Shown piece after piece: positions 61,732 through 64,000 of a DNA stretch of 64,000 bases; the stretch's first letter is position 1, and every line of letters starts with the position of its first letter. A program made the translations under genes and the position numbers. The notes under the pieces are model-generated. The model was not told the origin of the DNA. It saw only the letters and a program-made list of their open reading frames with translations, and searched no databases. The stretch is from Alteriqipengyuania lutimaris (GTDB lineage Bacteria > Pseudomonadota > Alphaproteobacteria > Sphingomonadales > Sphingomonadaceae). Location of the stretch: positions 1,364,001 to 1,428,000 of the forward strand of contig NZ_QRBB01000001.1 in assembly GCF_003363135.1 (NCBI RefSeq), given 5' to 3'.

Positions 61732-62577
61732 ATGGCCCGCACTGTCAGCATCCGCCACATCGCAGCGCTGTGCGCCGCGATTTTCGGCATGGCCGCCGCG
61801 CCGCTTGCCGCGCAGCCAATCGAAACGGTCGACCCGACACGCACGATCGAGGCGGGGCAGATCGATGGCGATATCGAGGAAAACCCCGGCGAACCGTCGA
61901 TCTACGGCGAGCGGGGCGCGACCCCGGCCCCTCAGCCGGAATCGCAGGTATCGACCTGGACCGATATGTCGCCCGACAGCGAGGCGGACACTGCCGCCGG
62001 TTATCAGGGTGCCGCCGCTCCTTCCGCCACGACGGCCGCCTCGCCGCAAGGCCAGGCGGCGAGCGAAGCGATCGCTTCCACCGCAGCGCCTCCGGGCACA
62101 TGGCAGGACGACGACCTGATCGGCGCGGCGCAGGGCTTTTTCGGCGAGAACGCCGAAGGGATCGCGCGGATGATCGAGCGGATCCTGGCGGACCAGGGCA
62201 CGCCCAACGGCTATATCGTGGGCCGCGAGGCGAGCGGAGCCTTCATCGTGGGCGCACGCTACGGTTCGGGCACGCTCTACCACAAGGTCGAGGGGCAGCG
62301 CCCGGTCTACTGGACGGGGCCTTCGATCGGCTTCGACGTGGGCGCGAACGGGGGCAAGACCTTTGTGCTGGTCTACAACCTGTTCGACACCGAACAATTA
62401 TACGAACGCTTTCCTGCGGGTGAGGGTCAGGCCTATCTCATCGGTGGGCTGACCGCGAGCTACCTGCGCAAGGGCGACACCGTGTTGATCCCGATCCGGA
62501 TGGGCGCGGGCCTGCGGCTCGGTATCAATGCGGGCTACATGAAGTTTTCCAAGGAACACCGCTGGTTGCCTTTCTAG
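61732..62577 (+). CDS. DUF1134 family secreted protein
   Basis: The 281-residue protein has a signal peptide (ALCAAIFGMAAAPLAAQ) and a long alanine/proline-rich, probably disordered segment (residues 30-125). The conserved DUF1134 domain follows: GFFGENAEGIARMIERIL, GYIVGREASGAFIVGARYG, TGPSIGFDVGANGGKTFVLV and a glycine-rich end (RMGAGLRLGINAGYMKF). The family is confined to alphaproteobacteria as far as I know and has no assigned function; the glycine-rich strands suggest a lipid- or membrane-associated fold. AAGGAG lies eight bases before the ATG. It begins the core-genome side of the window after the tRNA. Confidence 0.9.
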   Translation: MARTVSIRHIAALCAAIFGMAAAPLAAQPIETVDPTRTIEAGQIDGDIEENPGEPSIYGERGATPAPQPESQVSTWTDMSPDSEADTAAGYQGAAAPSATTAASPQGQAASEAIASTAAPPGTWQDDDLIGAAQGFFGENAEGIARMIERILADQGTPNGYIVGREASGAFIVGARYGSGTLYHKVEGQRPVYWTGPSIGFDVGANGGKTFVLVYNLFDTEQLYERFPAGEGQAYLIGGLTASYLRKGDTVLIPIRMGAGLRLGINAGYMKFSKEHRWLPF

Positions 62578-62648
62578 GCGCGGTCACGGCAGGGTATTCG
62601 GCAATAATATCGGTTGCGATGGCGCGCGTGCGATAGCATGGGGCGTCC

Positions 62649-63827
62649 ATGCTCGATCGCCTGCAAGACACACCGCCCGACGCGCTCCTCGCGCTGATCG
62701 CCCAATTCGCCGCGGACGAGCGGGAGCAGAAGATCGACCTCGGCGTCGGCGTCTACCGCACAGATGACGGCGACACGCCCGTGTTCGAGGCGGTCAAGGC
62801 GGCCGAGCAGCGCCTTCTGGATGAACAGGACAGCAAGAGCTATCTAGGGCCCGAGGGCGATCGCGGCTTTGTCCATGCGCTGATGCCGATCATCTTCGGC
62901 GCCGATGCGAGCATGGGCGGCCGGATCGACGGTCTGCAGACGCCGGGCGGAACCGGCGCCGTGCGGCTCGCGATCGCACTGGCAGAGCGCGCGGGCGTCA
63001 CCCGCGTGCATGTCGGCACGCCCAGCTGGCCCAACCATATCCCGATCATCGAGGATGTCGGCCTGAAAGCCGTCACCTTCTCGCACGCCAGCGAAGACGG
63101 CAGCGCTGATCTCGAATCGCTGCTGGACGTGATCCGCCAGGGGAAGGCGGGCGATGCGGTTCTGATTCACGCCTGCTGCCACAATCCTACGGGCATCGAT
63201 TACACGCCCGAACAATGGGAAGCGCTGGCCGACGCGCTCGCCGACAGCCCCGTGCTGCCGATCATCGACAGCGCCTATCAGGGCCTCGGCGAAGGGATGG
63301 AAGAAGATGCAGGCGGCCTGCGCAGCGTCCTCGCCAAGGTGCCCTACGCGCTGATCGCCTATAGCTGCGACAAGAACTTCGGCCTCTACCGCGACCGCGT
63401 GGGAGCGTTCTACATCAAGGTGGACGAGCCCGCACAGATGAGTGCGGCAATGGCCAACGCGGCCGCGCTTGCGCGCGCGAACTGGTCGATGCCGCCCGAT
63501 CACGGCGGCGCCGCGGTGCGGATCATCCTGCGCGACGAGGAACTGCGCGAGCAGTGGCTCGCCGAACTCGATGGCATGCGCAAGCGCCTGCGCTGGGTCC
63601 GTTCGCACCTGGCGGGCGCGGACAAGAAAGTCGACAGCGTGCCGCTCGCCCACCTCGAAGAGCAGAACGGCCTGTTCGCGATGCTGCCGCTCGACAAGGC
63701 GCAGATCGTCAGGCTGCGCGAGGATCACGCGGTCTACATGGCGGGTTCGGGCCGGATCAACATCGCCGGTCTGACCAAGGGCAACATCGACACCTTCATC
63801 GCCGCACTGGCGGATGTCGCGGGCTGA
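62649..63827 (+). CDS. Aromatic amino acid / aspartate aminotransferase (class I, AspC/TyrB-like)
   Basis: The 392 residues form a class I PLP aminotransferase of the Ia group. KIDLGVGVYRTDDGDTPVF and KSYLGPEGDRGF stand near the N-terminus, and HACCHNPTGIDYTPEQW carries the cofactor asparagine. IDSAYQGLGEGMEEDAGG follows, and the Schiff-base lysine lies in AYSCDKNFGLYRDRVG. GSGRINIAGLTKGNIDTFI contains the substrate arginine. The S-x-x-K-N pattern and lengths fit AspC/TyrB. It transfers amino groups between aspartate, tyrosine or phenylalanine and 2-oxoglutarate. Its last 14 bases overlap the start of the acetyltransferase gene. Confidence 0.93.
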   Translation: MLDRLQDTPPDALLALIAQFAADEREQKIDLGVGVYRTDDGDTPVFEAVKAAEQRLLDEQDSKSYLGPEGDRGFVHALMPIIFGADASMGGRIDGLQTPGGTGAVRLAIALAERAGVTRVHVGTPSWPNHIPIIEDVGLKAVTFSHASEDGSADLESLLDVIRQGKAGDAVLIHACCHNPTGIDYTPEQWEALADALADSPVLPIIDSAYQGLGEGMEEDAGGLRSVLAKVPYALIAYSCDKNFGLYRDRVGAFYIKVDEPAQMSAAMANAAALARANWSMPPDHGGAAVRIILRDEELREQWLAELDGMRKRLRWVRSHLAGADKKVDSVPLAHLEEQNGLFAMLPLDKAQIVRLREDHAVYMAGSGRINIAGLTKGNIDTFIAALADVAG

Positions 63828-64000
63828 CCTGAACCGGCAACCCGTCCTCGAAGGGGATCGGTTCGTGTTGAGGCCACTGGCTGCGGACGACTGGGACGCG
63901 CTCTATGCCGTCGCGTCCGACCCGGCGGTATGGGAACAGCACCCCATGACCGATCGCTGGCAAGCGGACGTGTTTCGCGCGTTCTTCGACGATGCGCTGG
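63814..64000 (+). CDS. GNAT family N-acetyltransferase, N-terminal fragment cut by window end
   Basis: An ATG at 63814 inside the end of the aminotransferase gene opens a frame that continues past the window edge; 62 residues are visible. They read LEGDRFVLRPLAADDWDALY, then DPAVWEQHPMTDRW, the usual opening of RimJ-type GNAT acetyltransferases (L..RPL...D...L, then ..W..). The acetyl-CoA loop is beyond the window. The 14-bp overlap suggests translational coupling with the aminotransferase. Confidence 0.8.
   Translation, partial: MSRADLNRQPVLEGDRFVLRPLAADDWDALYAVASDPAVWEQHPMTDRWQADVFRAFFDDAL

Overview
The window is high-GC DNA with densely packed genes, many joined by 4-bp ATGA or GTGA overlaps. 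It is very probably from an alphaproteobacterium of the order Sphingomonadales, close to the Erythrobacteraceae. This rests on a Caulobacter-type TonB-dependent receptor, a DUF1134 protein, a Caulobacter-style oxidative xylose pathway and tryptophan-halogenase-like genes next to the receptor. No species can be named from the sequence alone. I see no phage, transposon, integrase or CRISPR array.

Left part (1-13.1 kb), housekeeping and redox genes. There is the end of a nitronate monooxygenase, an NTF2-fold protein and a DUF1295 membrane protein. A minus-strand run follows: a PaoABC-type molybdenum aldehyde oxidoreductase, its XdhC/PaoD-like maturation factor, a MobA-like nucleotidyltransferase, an SCPx-type thiolase, an NTF2-fold protein and a feruloyl-CoA-synthase-like ligase. 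Next to it is a pirin-azoreductase pair, divergent from a LysR regulator.

Central part (13.2-60.5 kb), a plant hemicellulose utilisation locus for xylan/glucuronoxylan and probably xyloglucan. Uptake is by a large TonB-dependent receptor and a sugar-porter MFS permease. Polymer breakdown enzymes are a GH10 xylanase, a GH67 alpha-glucuronidase, three GH3 enzymes, a GH43, a GH43-esterase fusion, two GH5 enzymes, a GH31 alpha-xylosidase with a PA14 insert, a sialate-O-acetylesterase-type deacetylase and a secreted tandem CBM-like protein. Xylose enters the Weimberg pathway, and all five steps are encoded: xylB dehydrogenase, xylC lactonase, xylD xylonate dehydratase, xylX keto-deoxyxylonate dehydratase and xylA alpha-ketoglutarate-semialdehyde dehydrogenase. 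Four tryptophan-halogenase-family flavoproteins and two JmjC/cupin-like proteins of unknown purpose are woven through the locus.

One regulator appears to tie this together. The locus encodes a LacI-family protein, and eight near-identical palindromes (best copy TGGTAGCGCTACCA) lie at the head of essentially every transcription unit in it, five of them between divergent genes. Three copies overlap or lie inside annotated start regions (GH67, GH31, ROK kinase).

Right part (60.5-64 kb). A Stf0-type sulfotransferase and a tRNA-Ser(GCU) mark the edge of the accessory locus. DUF1134, an aromatic/aspartate aminotransferase and the start of a GNAT acetyltransferase follow.
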